Shown here: positions 36,221 through 48,129 of the stretch, piece after piece | Numbering within the stretch: the first letter of the stretch is position 1 | How the letters are laid out: each line of letters starts with the position of its first letter | Source of the DNA: Diorhabda sublineata | Taxonomy: Eukaryota; Arthropoda; Insecta; Coleoptera; Chrysomelidae | DNA length: 64,000 nt | Assembly: GCF_026230105.1 (NCBI RefSeq) | Contig: NC_079480.1 | Coordinates: 29,120,488-29,184,487 of the forward strand | Direction of reading: 5' to 3' | The notes under the pieces: model-generated | Seen by the model: only the letters and a program-made list of their open reading frames with translations | Databases searched by the model: none | What the model was told of the DNA's origin: nothing | Program-made: the position numbers and the translations under genes

Positions 36221-37679
36221 CATATATTTTTTACTGCCGTATTTAGTCCTAACTTGATCTACTATAAAAATATCAACTGTGTTCATACAGTATCAAACTA
36301 GTTATCAATAAAAATTGAATGCATTCGATACATTTTATATATTATTCAACATTGTAATGGTAACAGTAAAAATTAATGGAAAACGGTTCCCTGAAGTATA
36401 TTTTCCACAACATTCAATGCTAAATTACTTTTGATGAAGCGCAGAAACGATAAAATCTTATTTTTCCAGAGATTGTCCTAAAACGCAAAAAAGTCTTATA
36501 TTTTTCATAAATTATTACCGAATTTAATGGATTTTCTTTAATGCGAGAGATTCACAAGGTAGAGTTGATCTTCGGGGACATTATGAGCGGTCGGATATAA
36601 GGGATGTAATATGACAGGGCAGGACTGAAAGACAATTCCATTCAAATTAGATTATGATTATTCCATTGGAGTGAAAATGAGAGAAAATTTACAAGTACTA
36701 GACAGTATTTCATTTTCATGTACAAGATTTTTCTTATATGCTTTGCTGCTTTAATCCTCTAGTTATTGATGCACATTGTTCTACATCTCCAATTTCTTTC
36801 ATTTGCTATTGTTTGCTTGTTGGCTGATTTATCCGTCTTCTTTTTTTTTAAATATTTACTTTGCTATTAGTACTATACATATAATATCACTTTCATAATT
36901 TTTTTCTTACATATGTTGGTATAGCCCCAAATTATTGATAATATATTATAAAAATACGTTAATCTTCATGGTAGTTTCCTTGATACGATATCATTTTGAA
37001 AACGTACTACCCTCGATAATTCGTCCCTTATAGACCTGCTTTTAAACATTTCCACAACACTCACTATATATAGTGTAGCTGTTATTTTTCTCTTCAAATC
37101 TTCTGAATCTCAAGACTGATTTTAGATGTGTCCATAGGAAGAAATCCACTGTATAACTGAAAGACAGTACTAATAATCTCCCTCTCAGTGAAATTGTTAG
37201 TTTTCACATAGTTTCAAAAGATACCATGCGGTCTAATTCTAAAGAGATCCAATGGGTCTAGTCTTTTTACTCTAGTACTAATAACGGTAATGGTCTTTTT
37301 TATTGTGGGTACTTGAAAAACGTAGTGAATTACGTGGTTGGGAACATTGTGACGTTGCATAACTATTGAAGTTCCATATTGTGTTACTAAGCAGTGTTTT
37401 GATTTGAAATTATGGAACCAATACATTTTCCTTTATGTCAATTCTAATTAGAGTCCTTTGGCTCATAGATTTTGCCCCAATCTAGTTAATTATGTGAATG
37501 AATCCCTAACTATTCAACATCATTTGTCATCAGCAATTGCAAGTTAACTTTAGTAAAATACTTTGTCCACACTTTCCTTAAAAATCAGTAATAGCTCATC
37601 CATAAAGTACATATTCTGGTTATTAATTACAAAAACCGAGGCAAAGTTGTGGATCTATGAGCTATATTCGGTTTTACGG
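36221..37679. other. AT-rich DNA, no gene seen
   Basis: No motif, exon or repeat recognised up to the GC-rich start of the next LINE. Confidence 0.4.
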
Positions 37680-38450
37680 TGGATGGACTGCTAACCCGTT
37701 CCATCAACCCTCCTCCTTTTCTCGGGCTTGGGACCGGCAACACAATCGCTAAGCTACTCAATCCACCCAGCGGTCATGCAGGCGGAGGCGAATATGATAA
37801 TATCAGCGACAAAGACAAAATCAATGGTTACTTCCAAGACACCGATCAGATGTAAACTTATGGTGGATAACAAAATAATACACCAGGAAATGAAACTTAA
37901 ATATCTGGGAATCGAAATATCTGGACACGGGGAAGTGGAGACGGAAGTAAGAAACCAAACTACAAGAGCTTCAAGAGCAGCAGCATACCTAAATGACACA
38001 ATCTGGCGAAATAAATACATTCAAACTGAAGCAAAAGCCCTCATATATAAGACTGCAATCAGACCTATATTATCCTATGCAGCAGAGACCCGACATGAGA
38101 CCTCTAAAACGAAACGGATATTGGAGACTACAGATATGAAAATAGTTCGAAGAATAGTGGGAAGAACACTAATGGATATAGAAAGAAGTGAAAACATAAG
38201 ACGAACATGCGGGATAGATAACATCAATGACTGGGTACTGGATAGAAAGATAAAATGGAATGAGCACATTGACCGCATGACGGAAGAACGAATTGTGAAA
38301 ATATCAAGGGACAAATCACCAGCAGGACAAAGAAGCCTTGGAAGACCTAGGAAAAGATGGAGTGACAACCTCCCAGGTGACTGAGCAGACGCAATGATGT
38401 GAAGAAAAACAGGCAATGATGCCTATACACAGCAGGAGGAGGAAGAAGAA
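37680..38450 (+). mobile_element. Young, internally deleted LINE with intact C-terminal frame
   Basis: A GC-rich leader (37680-37790; GGTGGATGGACTGCTAACCC) is joined to the C-terminal part of a non-LTR reverse transcriptase. The frame 37728-38384 is open for 218 codons and contains ATKTKSMVTSK, MKLKYLGIEISGHGEVE (the KYLG block), RNKYIQTEAKALIYKTAIRP, ILSYAAETR, RRIVGRTLMD and GRPRKRWSDNLPG, all in normal order. The YADD box lies before the junction and is missing. The element ends in a GGAGGAGGAAGAAGAA tail near 38450. No stop interrupts the frame, so this is one of the youngest insertions in the window. It probably moved using proteins from a full copy. Confidence 0.8.
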
Positions 38451-39906
38451 TTACAAAAACCGTCTTTGTTTTCCAAAATTCAATACTTCAGTGGAAACTG
38501 TTGAATAATTTGCGTTTTTACGGGTGAACATATTCAATTTGAGTGATTTCTTCACGGCTCCGAAGCACATTCCTTTTTAACGTGCTACATTTAGAAATTA
38601 TTGTAGTTTGCTACAAGTAGTGTGCCTGTAAAATCTTTTTTATTTCTACATCCAAATCAAGATGATTGCTTCCTGTTAAAAAGGGTGTCACTAAATTCTG
38701 CAAATTATTCAAAGAAAATTCGAGATTGGAATAATTATTCATATATCTTCCACTGAACATCGTCACATCTTTAACATTCAGCAAAAGTAGTAAAAGTTTC
38801 ATTTTTTTATGCAAGTTTAAGACACAACCCATAGGATGCTACTCGTATAGTCGAGCTCATTTCTCTAGTTCATAGCCTATACGAATATGAAAAGTAATAA
38901 TCATTTTTGACTGTATATTATGCTTTTTCGAATTATTTTGACAGATATTAAAAATGATATTTTTTTTCACATATCAATGCCAAAAACGGTATTTTTGTAA
39001 AGTTGAATGAACCTTTCCATTCAATATTTATTGAGTTGTGTCCTCATTCGAAACAAGTGTGACATAGCTTTACATACTCTTTATTTTTCTATTAGTCGTA
39101 AATATTGTGGAACATGAATATTTCACATTTTCTTATAGTAAGATGATATAGAGTTATTTGGTTGATACACCAATTTTATTGTAACCCAAAATATAGCGCA
39201 TTAAGTTCGATCCTGCCTTGGAAAAGTACTAGCGACCCTCTGTTATCAGTGAGCGGCCAGCCTTTGGAGGTATTACCATACCAACCCGGGAATAGCCGAT
39301 ATTTCGCTCTAATGGCTGATGGCCGTCCCGTCCTCTTCTTTATGTCATGCCAACAGTAAGACGGAGAGAGGAAGTCTCTAAAAGAAAAAAATCAATTTTA
39401 TGTCTGTTGCCGTAATATTTCACTTTACTACATCTTCATGACATGATATTTATTAGTTGGAAGGTCGGAAGAATTTTCAATAAAACGCTTTTCCAACGTA
39501 TATGTATTTTCAGTTTAAAATTACAGGGATGTGTTATAGTAAATATATGAGTAAGAAACCGAAAATATACGTTCAATGCCCAGTTGTAGCATTAGAATTC
39601 GCAATAGCAGGTTTGTAATGTGTTTTTCTCTATTTACTGAACTTGAAATTAAAAATGATCTACTAATTAACCCCAAATATTGAAAACTATCAACAATAGA
39701 AACTAATAAGCTGTCTCATATAATATGTGGAAATATTACAAGCTACTTTTTCAATAAATTATAGAAATTATTTCAACTGTAAGATTGTGAATAAAATTTA
39801 TTTTCAAGTGCTTACATTTTTTTTAAGATTATTTTGTAATAACTTTCATTAGGAGAAAATCATTCAATTATACAATTTGATAAAAAATTTTTAACTTGCA
39901 ATTCAG
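38451..39906. other. AT-rich DNA with one GC-rich island
   Basis: An island at about 39190-39365 is markedly richer in GC (for example GAGCGGCCAGCCTTTGGAGG) and carries a 65-codon plus-strand frame without a known motif. It could be part of an old transposed sequence. A 73-codon minus-strand frame (38611-38832) is also unidentified. The rest is empty. Confidence 0.3.
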
Positions 39907-40362
39907 CTTATTACGTTTTCGTTACAAATTGAATATTCCTTCGTTCACGTATCGTGGCACAGTAGTCACTTCTCATTTATTTATTCTAATATTCCAGTTT
40001 TTGAAAAATTTAATTCGTCATCGACCTCCCACTCTATTCGAGAAATTCAATAAAATCTCGGAATATATTCTAAATCGTCCTCTATCTATGTACACTCCAA
40101 TGTTTACATCAAAAAAAAATTTTAATAAATATATTGTGATATTATTCTTTATATTCGCTGGTAAGTTTTTATCTTTATCAATTTCCTTTTGTTCTATATT
40201 TAAAAAAATATATGAATCCAGTTTTTTTATATGTTATAGCATAAGCTCCTTTTAATCCAAATCTGTTCCCCCTACTCGTTTCTTCTTTAGTAATTCCCAT
40301 TTGTGTTCCCGTTACCTTCTTCATTTTATTTTTTTGCAGCAGTTCTACAGGTGCCAGGTTGA
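39907..40362 (+). CDS. Candidate two-exon host gene end, membrane-like product
   Basis: Exon 39907-40160 follows TTTTTAACTTGCAATTCAG and ends at G/GTAAGTTTTT. It is open for 84 codons: LLRFRYKLNIPSFTYRGTVV, then HLFILIFQFLKNLIRH, RPPTLFEKFNKISEYILNRP and KYIVILFFIFA. A 179-bp intron ends in ATTTTATTTTTTTGCAG, and exon 40340-40362 keeps the frame for AVLQVPG and a stop. The split codon (G plus CA) is consistent. Two hydrophobic stretches separated by a basic segment suggest a membrane protein C-terminus. No family recognised. Reading straight through the donor also stays open to 40255, which weakens the case. Confidence 0.3.
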
Positions 40363-40554
40363 GAATTTCAACCACACCCAAAGAAAGAAAAAAGAAGATT
40401 AGGAAGGAAACGGGAACACAGATGGAAATTACTAGAGAACAAGTAGAAAGAACAGATTAGAATTAAGAGGAGCTCATGCTCTAACATGAAAAAATCTGAA
40501 TTAATATTTTTTTTAAATACAACCAAACGTTCTCGGACCATGGGAGAATATCGT
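40363..40554. other. Short A-rich spacer
   Basis: Between the candidate exon and the LINE fragment; contains no motif. Confidence 0.4.
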
Positions 40555-41390
40555 TCTAAATCAACCGCGAACCAGTGGCAGGGAAACCCTTCAGAAATCC
40601 TGGGAAAACCGACTGGACGGGAACCAAATGGGACTCAAGACCCGTACAGCCCTCGATTGAGAAGCTCGAAGAAACGGTCGGCACACTGAGTGACATATTA
40701 TTAAAAGCCTTCAGGAAATCTTGTCCGATTAGCCGAACACGCAAAGAAACCAAACCATGGTGGAGTGTGGAGTTGAAGTAAAAAAGGGCAGAGACTGGAA
40801 GGCTGTACAATATGGCAAAGCGAAGCAAAGAAGATGATAACCATTGGCAAGCTTATAAAGCTAGCATCAATGGTTATAAAACAGAGATCAGGAGAAATAA
40901 GATGGAGTCACGGCTGGAATTTATGGAATCCATAATGGAGACCAGCGAAAGAGCAAGGCTCAGGAAAATGCTCTCAAAGGACCCTGTGGTCTTAAGGAGC
41001 ATGAAGAGGCCAAACGGTACGCGGACTGAGTCCTGCAGTTAAACACTGGAGCTACTGATGGAAACTCACTTCTCGGGATGCTAGGATATCGAAAACCAAA
41101 TGCCAAAGAGGTAAAGGGAAACGATTCCAGAGCACAATGAGGAGATGATTAGAAGAACAATCACCAAGGAGAGGGAAGCGTGGACAGTGGGCTCGTTCGG
41201 CCCATATCAGTCTAGAGGACCGGACGAGATCCTGGAAGTGCTTATTGAGATCTTCTAAGATTGCCTACGGCTCGGACATGTTCCATGTCTATGTGGAGGA
41301 AAGTAAGGGTTGTCTTCATACCCAAATCGGGTAAACCAACCAACACCAAACCGAAGGACTACAGACCCATAAGCATATCGTGCAAAAGAC
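40555..41390 (+). mobile_element. Jockey/R1-like LINE, 5'-truncated, with start of reverse transcriptase
   Basis: The linker between endonuclease and reverse transcriptase is readable: GKTDWTGTKWDSRP, LEETVGTLSDILLKAF, TKPWWSVELK, NHWQAYKASINGYKTEIRRN, then LRKMLSKDPVVLRSMKRPNG, TRTESCS and LELLMETHFSGC. After a frame change come YQSRGPDEI, CLRLGHVP, WRKVRVVFIPKSGKP and TKPKDYRPISISC, the first conserved block of the reverse transcriptase. This is the classic WW--EL, YK-EIRRAK, PDGI, VVFIPKPGK--YRPISL order. The match stops abruptly at about 41385, where mariner sequence begins. Confidence 0.85.
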
Positions 41391-41502
41391 ACTAAAAAAG
41401 CTACTGGCTACTTCAAACGCATGCAAAAATATATTGATCTCAATGAAGAATATTTTGAAAAACAATAAAGTCATATAACTTAAGTAACAACCCTATGAAA
41501 TA
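41391..41502 (+). mobile_element. Mariner 3' end fused to the LINE
   Basis: The codons GYFKRMQKYIDLNEEYFEKQ and a stop (41463-41465 region) are a nearly perfect mariner transposase C-terminus, followed by the terminal repeat ATAACTTAAGTAACAACCC (ending at about 41500). The same repeat ends the copies at 1.4, 49.0 and 54.6 kb. Only about 110 bp of the element remain, and the left break coincides with the end of the LINE sequence. Confidence 0.85.
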
Positions 41503-42660
41503 TCTTCTATCATCTAATTGCAATATAAACTACAAAATGGATAAAGCTAACAACTAGTAACCACAAAATGAAGAAAGTGTGAAGTAATACTGATTAAACT
41601 ACGCTAAGCGAATAGTGTTTATATAAAGAAGTCATTAGATTTCTATTTGTATCAATCATTGGATTATTATAGTCTACCAAATCTACCCCGAACCAAAATT
41701 GACGGCAGTGTAAAGACCCTTTTATATATTTTATGTAAACACTCCGCCTGTCGACTTTACTGAAACGCTGTTTTTTCAACAAATGGCAAATATCACAATA
41801 GACCATAAAATGTGTAAGTTTGGGGTAAAAATCTGTAATAAACGGTCTCAATTACACGGGTAGAAACTACATTGTTATCTGTAGGTAAACAACAGGTGAT
41901 AGAATTGTCATTTGATCGGATTATCGAATTTTATAACATAATTCCATGTTGACATCACACAGTCAATATTTCTTCGAATGAAATAGAAGTTGTTGGGTTT
42001 CTAGTGAACAAAATTGATACACAAAGAGCAAACTATTGGTACTACACTTTTGAATAATAGATGTAATCGCATTAGGTTTCTATAAAATATCTCACAAACA
42101 GTTCAAGCAATCGGAAAAAAGACAATGGTACGGTTGAAAACGATACAAGAATAGGAAAAGAAAAATCACGATAAATGGTTTTCATCGAAAGTTTGGAGAA
42201 GGCTATTTATATTTGGTAGGTAGATACTTGACCAAAAGCTCACCGACGCATAACCCTGATGTGGTCTATTTTTGTCACTTCACGTTTCGTTAATTAAAAA
42301 TGCATTCGTGGATGATTATCTGTTCGTATACATATGCTTCATCCAAATTATCGTCAATGTAATGTTCTGTGAGAGTTACATTGTCATCAAGAGTCAAAAT
42401 GTTGTCTACAGGATGTTTCATAATATAAGTGACTTTTAACCACTATCATAACAGGCTGTTTTTCTATTAGCCTTAACAATAACTTCATAATCAAGGACAA
42501 AGTTCATAGTTTATATTTAGACGATTTAACGCGATTTAGACTCTAGATTTGAAACTATTTGATTCCCACACTCTCTCGTCAGATTGGCAGCCATATATAT
42601 ATATATATGAACCATATCCTACATTTAATTATGATTTTCTTGAAAATTACACCAATTACA
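41503..42660. other. Unassigned DNA
   Basis: An 85-codon minus-strand frame (41594-41851) has no motif. A short (AT)n tract lies at 42593-42608. Nothing else recognised. Confidence 0.35.
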
Positions 42661-42840
42661 CCTTGCTAAGCATGCTATCAAAAGTACTAGAGAGTATCTT
42701 AGAAAACAGAGTGGTGGTGAAGGAATAGCTTAGTCACCATCTAAAAGTACCTTTACTACCAAAACCTGTATGGAATTCAGTACGAACCAAAAGTAGTGAA
42801 TAAATGGCTTTTTATTTGGGGGACATTGTGCAGGACCGCA
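42661..42840 (+). mobile_element. LINE reverse transcriptase fragment
   Basis: The plus strand reads LLSMLSKVLESILENRVVVK, then after a stop LSHHLKVPLLPKPVWNSVRT and MAFYLGDIVQD. This follows the order of the LLSVLSKV-E-L--NR, YGFR--RST and AYLTDI blocks at the beginning of the reverse transcriptase palm in jockey-like elements, with several substitutions (YGFR to WNSV). Too short to assign further. Confidence 0.45.
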
Positions 42841-43009
42841 ATATTATATTATAATTTTTGGCATTTTCCTTATAGTTTAAATTGAAATTTTAATTTCAGA
42901 AAATTTATTTGTTTTCAATACATTTTACTTTCAAATTTTAATATGATGAGATTGTTGAATTTTTATTTTAAATCTACTAAATGATGATACACAATACATT
43001 AATACATAC
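42841..43009. other. AT-rich spacer
   Basis: No motif; precedes the inverted-repeat element. Confidence 0.4.
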
Positions 43010-43670
43010 AAAGTGTTTCTAAATTCATACGCCAAATTTCAGGATGTGATTACTCGTATAAAATTGAAACAGATCTCTTCCATAATAAAATTTCCCCGGC
43101 TCTTTCCAAGATATCACCTTTAAAAAGTGGTGACTAAAATTGTATAATTCGCAAAGGAATTTTCAATATTTTGATTATAGTATTAGATTATACGGGGGCG
43201 AACTTAGTTAACCTCACATTTAAACATTCATATGAATTGAATCACATTTTACTGGTCTCTACTGGTTTGCACTCAATTTATTGAAAAAATTATAAATTAT
43301 GGTGTTTATTTTCTTGGAAAAAAAATTTACAGTAAAAAATATATTTGAATAAACCAAGGATTTTGAGTTATAATTTTATTGCATAAAACTTCATCCTAAA
43401 TAAAGTTTTGAAATGGAATAAAGTAGGGGTTGCCAATTTCATCCCCGTATAATGTAACAGGAATATTGAAAATACACCCTTAGTCCTTTGCGACTGCACC
43501 AAAATTAGAGAATTTGAAGTTTCTAACTTTACTGCAATCTTAGAAAAAAAATTCAATTTCGGTCACCACCTTTAAAGGTTGATTTCTTGAAAAAGGGTAG
43601 ACCCAGGAAATTTTGTTGTGGGAAAGACCCATTTTTATTTCTTTTGCCATGTCTATCAGTAATACCAATG
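43010..43670. mobile_element. Non-autonomous element with inverted repeats of about 240 bp
   Basis: Left-arm words recur inverted in the right arm: CTTCCATAATAAAATTTCCC (43078) against GGAAATTTTGTTGTGGGAAA (43597), the AAGATATCACCTTTAAA region against TTTAAAGGTTGATTTCTTG, and ATTATACGGGGGCGAACTTA (43191) against CAATTTCATCCCCGTATAAT (43434). The same terminal sequences flank the DUF4817-type transposon at 48.1-51.3 kb, so this is its coding-free relative, able to form one long hairpin. No target duplication could be fixed. Confidence 0.75.
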
Positions 43671-45138
43671 AACTCAGTTTTTGGTTTTCAAATGCGGAAA
43701 AGTTTGAGTCCTGCTAAAATTATCTGGCAGCTTATCAAAGTTTATGGTGGATGCGTCTAGAATAATGAAAATGTGCGTAAATAGTGAGAGAAGAAAGAAC
43801 AAGTGTCAATAAAAAAGAAAGATCTGGATAGACTAGTGTCATGAAAGTAGACTTGACTAAAACAGTTAAGAAAATTGATCGAAAGAGGCTCTTCTCTATT
43901 GACGAGCTTCGCCAAACAGTTTCAAAAGTTTCAAAATCGTTAACAAAAGTAGAAATTTCACTACAAAAAACTGTATCCAAGATAGGGGCTGAAATTTTTC
44001 AAACCAGAATACCAAACAAAAGGAATATGATATTCTTCTACAAATCAATCATTATCATGATCATTGTGAAAGTTTTTTGGTCACATTGTAACCGTTGATA
44101 GAAGGTGGAATGTACTACAATTGAGAAAACAATTACGAATCCAAAAGAAAGACATAACTCTGACAAGACCACAAAAATTCAAATCAACAACTTCGGTACG
44201 AAAAAATATGAAAAGAGCTTATAGGAACAAGAAAAGTATGCTTCTGTTATACTTTCGGTCAAACTGACTGATGCTAAGAATCACTTCGAAGCGTAATTAA
44301 AACTCGAGCGAGCTATTCAAAATAACCGGCAAGGAAGGGCTGCTCTCTAGCTAGAATTGCTTAACGACAGTTCGTGGTCCCACGTTGAGGCACAAACAAG
44401 AACACAACTGGACCCTTAATCAGACCATCAGTCAGTATTTTGATTACAGAACTTTTTTCTTGGTAACGGCTCAAAAATTAGAACAAACTGTTACTAACTG
44501 GTTTAGCAATCAGACGGCAAAGTTCTTTCATAAAAGTATTAAAAATTTGTGCGACGACTGACAAATATTTGGATGTAATTGGTGGCTGTACCGAAAAATG
44601 TTTCATATTTTAGTTAGCAATAAAATTTTCCTCTAAATGCAAATACAAAAATTATTATTCCTATTTATTCGAAATGGTCTTATATAGATGCTTATTCTAC
44701 TACGAAGGGATAAAAAAGAAGGGCCTCAAACCGTGATGCGAAGACGGAAAGATCGAAATCCTCGGCTTATAGCGTTAGTCATAGCTGGTCCAATTTTAAA
44801 TTTATAGCGTTTCTCTATCAAAAGTAGGGTTATATATTAGATGCAATGGACCAACGGTCACAAGATAGAATGCAAGACCAGCAGTTTTATTTACTGCCGT
44901 TTTCGTTTGAAAGGCTTCGGAATTTCACTCCCTTGTGTATTTTAGTTTAGACTTTATTTTTCTTGGTTTTTGAACGGTTTCGCTATAAATTCGGTTTCTT
45001 TTACTTTTATGGAATATATGGAATATTTCATTCAGCATAAAAGGTATCAAAACTGTTGGTTGGATTATTCATATTTAAAATAAACAGAGCTGATGGATGA
45101 AAAGTATATACTCCAAGTTAATTTGTTTGACCACTCTG

Positions 45139-45140
<2 letters not shown>
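43671..45140. other. Unassigned DNA with overlapping orphan frames
   Basis: At 43735-44098, frames of 81 (minus) and 85 (plus) codons overlap. The plus frame has VKKIDRKRLFSIDELRQTVS and looks less AT-driven, but no family was recognised. The remainder holds nothing I can name. Confidence 0.3.

Positions 45141-45172
<32 letters not shown>
45141..45172. repeat. (AT)16 microsatellite
   Basis: Sixteen uninterrupted AT units. A second, longer AT tract begins 144 bp farther on. Confidence 0.98.
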
Positions 45173-45176
<4 letters not shown>

Positions 45177-45312
45177 TTTTACTAGAATTTATACAATTCA
45201 AAACCAGCGAAAATCTTAATTAATTATTTCCCGATAAATACATAAGTATTCGAAAGCTCGGAAAAGTTAGTCCACTTTGGCGTTTCATTGCCACGTTCAC
45301 AATAATAAACCG

Positions 45313-45315
<3 letters not shown>

Positions 45316-45364
<49 letters not shown>
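45316..45364. repeat. (AT)24 microsatellite
   Basis: About 24 uninterrupted AT units. Likely length-variable between individuals. Confidence 0.98.
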
Positions 45365-45368
<4 letters not shown>

Positions 45369-46084
45369 GAGAAAACAACTACTTTCCTGGCTAATGCATT
45401 GACGAATATTAACATCCCCAATGGCTCGCAATTGCAAGGATGGGTTGTAGCTACTGACTAGTATCAACGTCATTACGTCTCGTCAGAGCAGTTTAACAAT
45501 GCTCGTTTGGACTTCAGTCCTGAATTGACGAGTGTCGCATGTATTTAAAAATTTCCCAGCGAACACAAAGTGATGCGTGACAAATATGTTAGCAGCAATG
45601 TTCATATCAAAACCTATAGAAATAATCGTTATGACTTATATTCCAATGAACTTTCAAAGCAAATTTCAATCAAAATTCCACATATTCGGCTCTTATTTTA
45701 TTTTTATTTGAGCCCATATATGTTCTATTGGGTTTAATTTAACTTACGGTGATAGGGTGGCAATAGTGGTAAAATTACACCACGTTTTCCAGTCATTTCA
45801 TCTAATACACATATCATATATTTACCTTTATGATATGATGCTTAGTTCAGCAACGTAATTTACAAAATTAGTTGACTGAATCCAATATTTTTCTTAGCAA
45901 GCCAATCTGCTTTTCTCCATTGGGAGGATGATGAAGTATTCTACATGACATTTGTGGTAACAAGCATTATCCATAACAAGAACAGATTCTGGTTAGGTTT
46001 CCAAGAAAATATATAAAAATCATTTTTCATAATATTTTGTATCCATATTCTCCTAATAATAGCAGTTTTGTCATAGACAAATGC
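45365..46084. other. AT-rich DNA, no gene seen
   Basis: No motif or repeat recognised. Confidence 0.4.
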
Positions 46085-46520
46085 GTTTAAACTCATATAC
46101 ATTGCGATCCAAAGGATCTATTGTTTCGTCTTTTCATACTGCAATACTGGGAAACCAAGTGCTTACAACTGATGTGTTAATATGTGGGATTGATGTAACT
46201 ACCAGGGATCTTTTTATCTTCTATGTCAAACCTTCCAGATGTAGTGCTCTTGAATTCCATAGTGTTTCAGAGAATATGTGGATAGACGTTTTGTACTCTG
46301 TGCAACAGAATCTGCCCGCCGTATTATCTGCTAAATCTTGTCTAGCGTCTCCAGACGTCCATTGAGGTGACAGTGTCCCTGTAAGACTCCTGCTAGAATT
46401 CGTAGGTTGTTATTACTTATGTTGATATATTAAGTAGATCTTCCCTGATAAAATTCCCAGGACATTGTCTCAGTACCGTAGATTTTCCCAGTAATTGGTT
46501 TTACTCCTATATACCTACAT
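46085..46520 (-). mobile_element. LINE C-terminal fragment, related to the 28.5-29.9 kb copy
   Basis: Aligns by eye with 28680-29010: both carry CCATTGAGGTGACAGTG-type, TAGTGCTCTGAAGTTC / TAGTGCTCTTGAATTC and TTGGTTTTACTCC / TTGGTTTTACCCC words in order. On the minus strand it holds the GHC-L tail that follows RNase H. Highly decayed; the 94-codon plus-strand frame is an antisense shadow. Confidence 0.65.
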
Positions 46521-48129
46521 ACACCAATCTAGACAATGTATATTTTTCTTGACTTTTCCGAAAGCAGGTTTTGAGTTACATTGCACTCAATTTCTGCAAT
46601 TTTGAGAGGAGGGCCATCAGATTCTTTCTCCTTATCTATTTAGCTTAACAATCAGTGTTTTTATCAATAAAAATTTGAAAAATATTTTTTAAAATGACGA
46701 TGACGTCTTAAACTTTTTAATGGCAGTATGATAATCCCATTTAAAAAGCATTGTACTTTTTCGCCCTCTTTTAGATGTATGTATAATATGTAAATTCATG
46801 AGTATTTAAATGCTTAATTTTAGTGATGGTCGTAGATAAACAATTGTAAGATTCAACTAGAGATTTTATTATTTTACACTGATATTTTCGAAGTAACTAG
46901 TATTATTTCAAATACGTAATATTCGATTCTAAGCCTTATTTCTTATGAATATTATCATTTTTGTTGTGAAAAAATGGAAGAAAATCCAAGTATTCCATAA
47001 AATAATAATAACTTCATTAGTTTTTCTACTTTTAGGATCAAAAAATCAAACATTTTCAAATGAGAAAATAAAATACTGTGTATTTTTTATTTCAAATTAC
47101 ATACTCTTTAATAATTTTATACAAAAGCCTTCTCCTGACAAAGAAGATTCTTTTTAGTCAATCTGTCAAAAACCGATTCGCCAAATTAATGACGGAAAGT
47201 GTAATTTTTTTCTAAACGAACCACCCTATTTGTATTGAAAGGATCTTTATCTATACAAAAAAAAGAATAATCGGATCTTTGAAGGGTTTTGTGGCCGTAT
47301 AGAGTGTTGTGCTATATTTACAAGAACGGAATATTAGAGCACACCGGGGGTTTAAAAAAGAACCAAAGGGTTAGGTAAGGGTAAAAAAGGGATGCTTTAA
47401 AAGTTTCACCTATAAGCTTGCCTTGTGCAGATGTCATGTGTTGAACAAATTTTTATAAATTTTTGTGGGTCGAGTTTTATATTTGTTAGCCAGTTGTTGG
47501 TTGATATTTGCTTGAAGTAGTTTTGTGAAGAGTGTGGAATCACATATAGGTTAAATCGTTTATGACTCAGTATAATTGAATGTAAAATATCATTTTTAGT
47601 AAGTATAGCAAAGTTATCATTGAGTAAAGTGTATTTATATCGAACATAGGGTGAAGAATATTTCTCAGTGACTAGTTTTCTGTTATAAAAGAATTTTAAA
47701 ATAATCAACATTTCCTAACAGGGAATTCATTCAACTTTAAGACCAAATATCTTTTATTTTGGTATATTATTAGAAACATCAGAAGTCCGAGAACCTTTAT
47801 GATTTTCTTTTTGTCAAAATATCTTTTCTCACGTGTGGTAAAGTTTTGAGGATAATTTATAAATCGAATTTCTCCATTAGAAAATCTGGGGAATTGAACC
47901 TTTTCTAAAGAGTACCTTAAGTATAGAACTAAACAAATAATTCAGAGAATCATCACTGATTTTTGAGCTTAGATTTTAGCTGGAAACAGAAGGCCGTAAG
48001 ATTGTTATTATCGTGAATATCACAATTTAGGGATTGACTCGTTTGTTAATTTCATCTACTAATTACTATAAGATTATTCAATATAATTGAGATACAGTTT
48101 GTATTCAGAAAGGAAATACCAAAACAAAT
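46521..48129. other. AT-rich DNA with an unassigned 101-codon minus-strand frame
   Basis: The minus-strand frame 47406-47711 (ending CSTHDICTRQAYR) and a 70-codon plus-strand frame (46945-47157) have no motif that I recognise and no clear splice borders. Confidence 0.3.
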
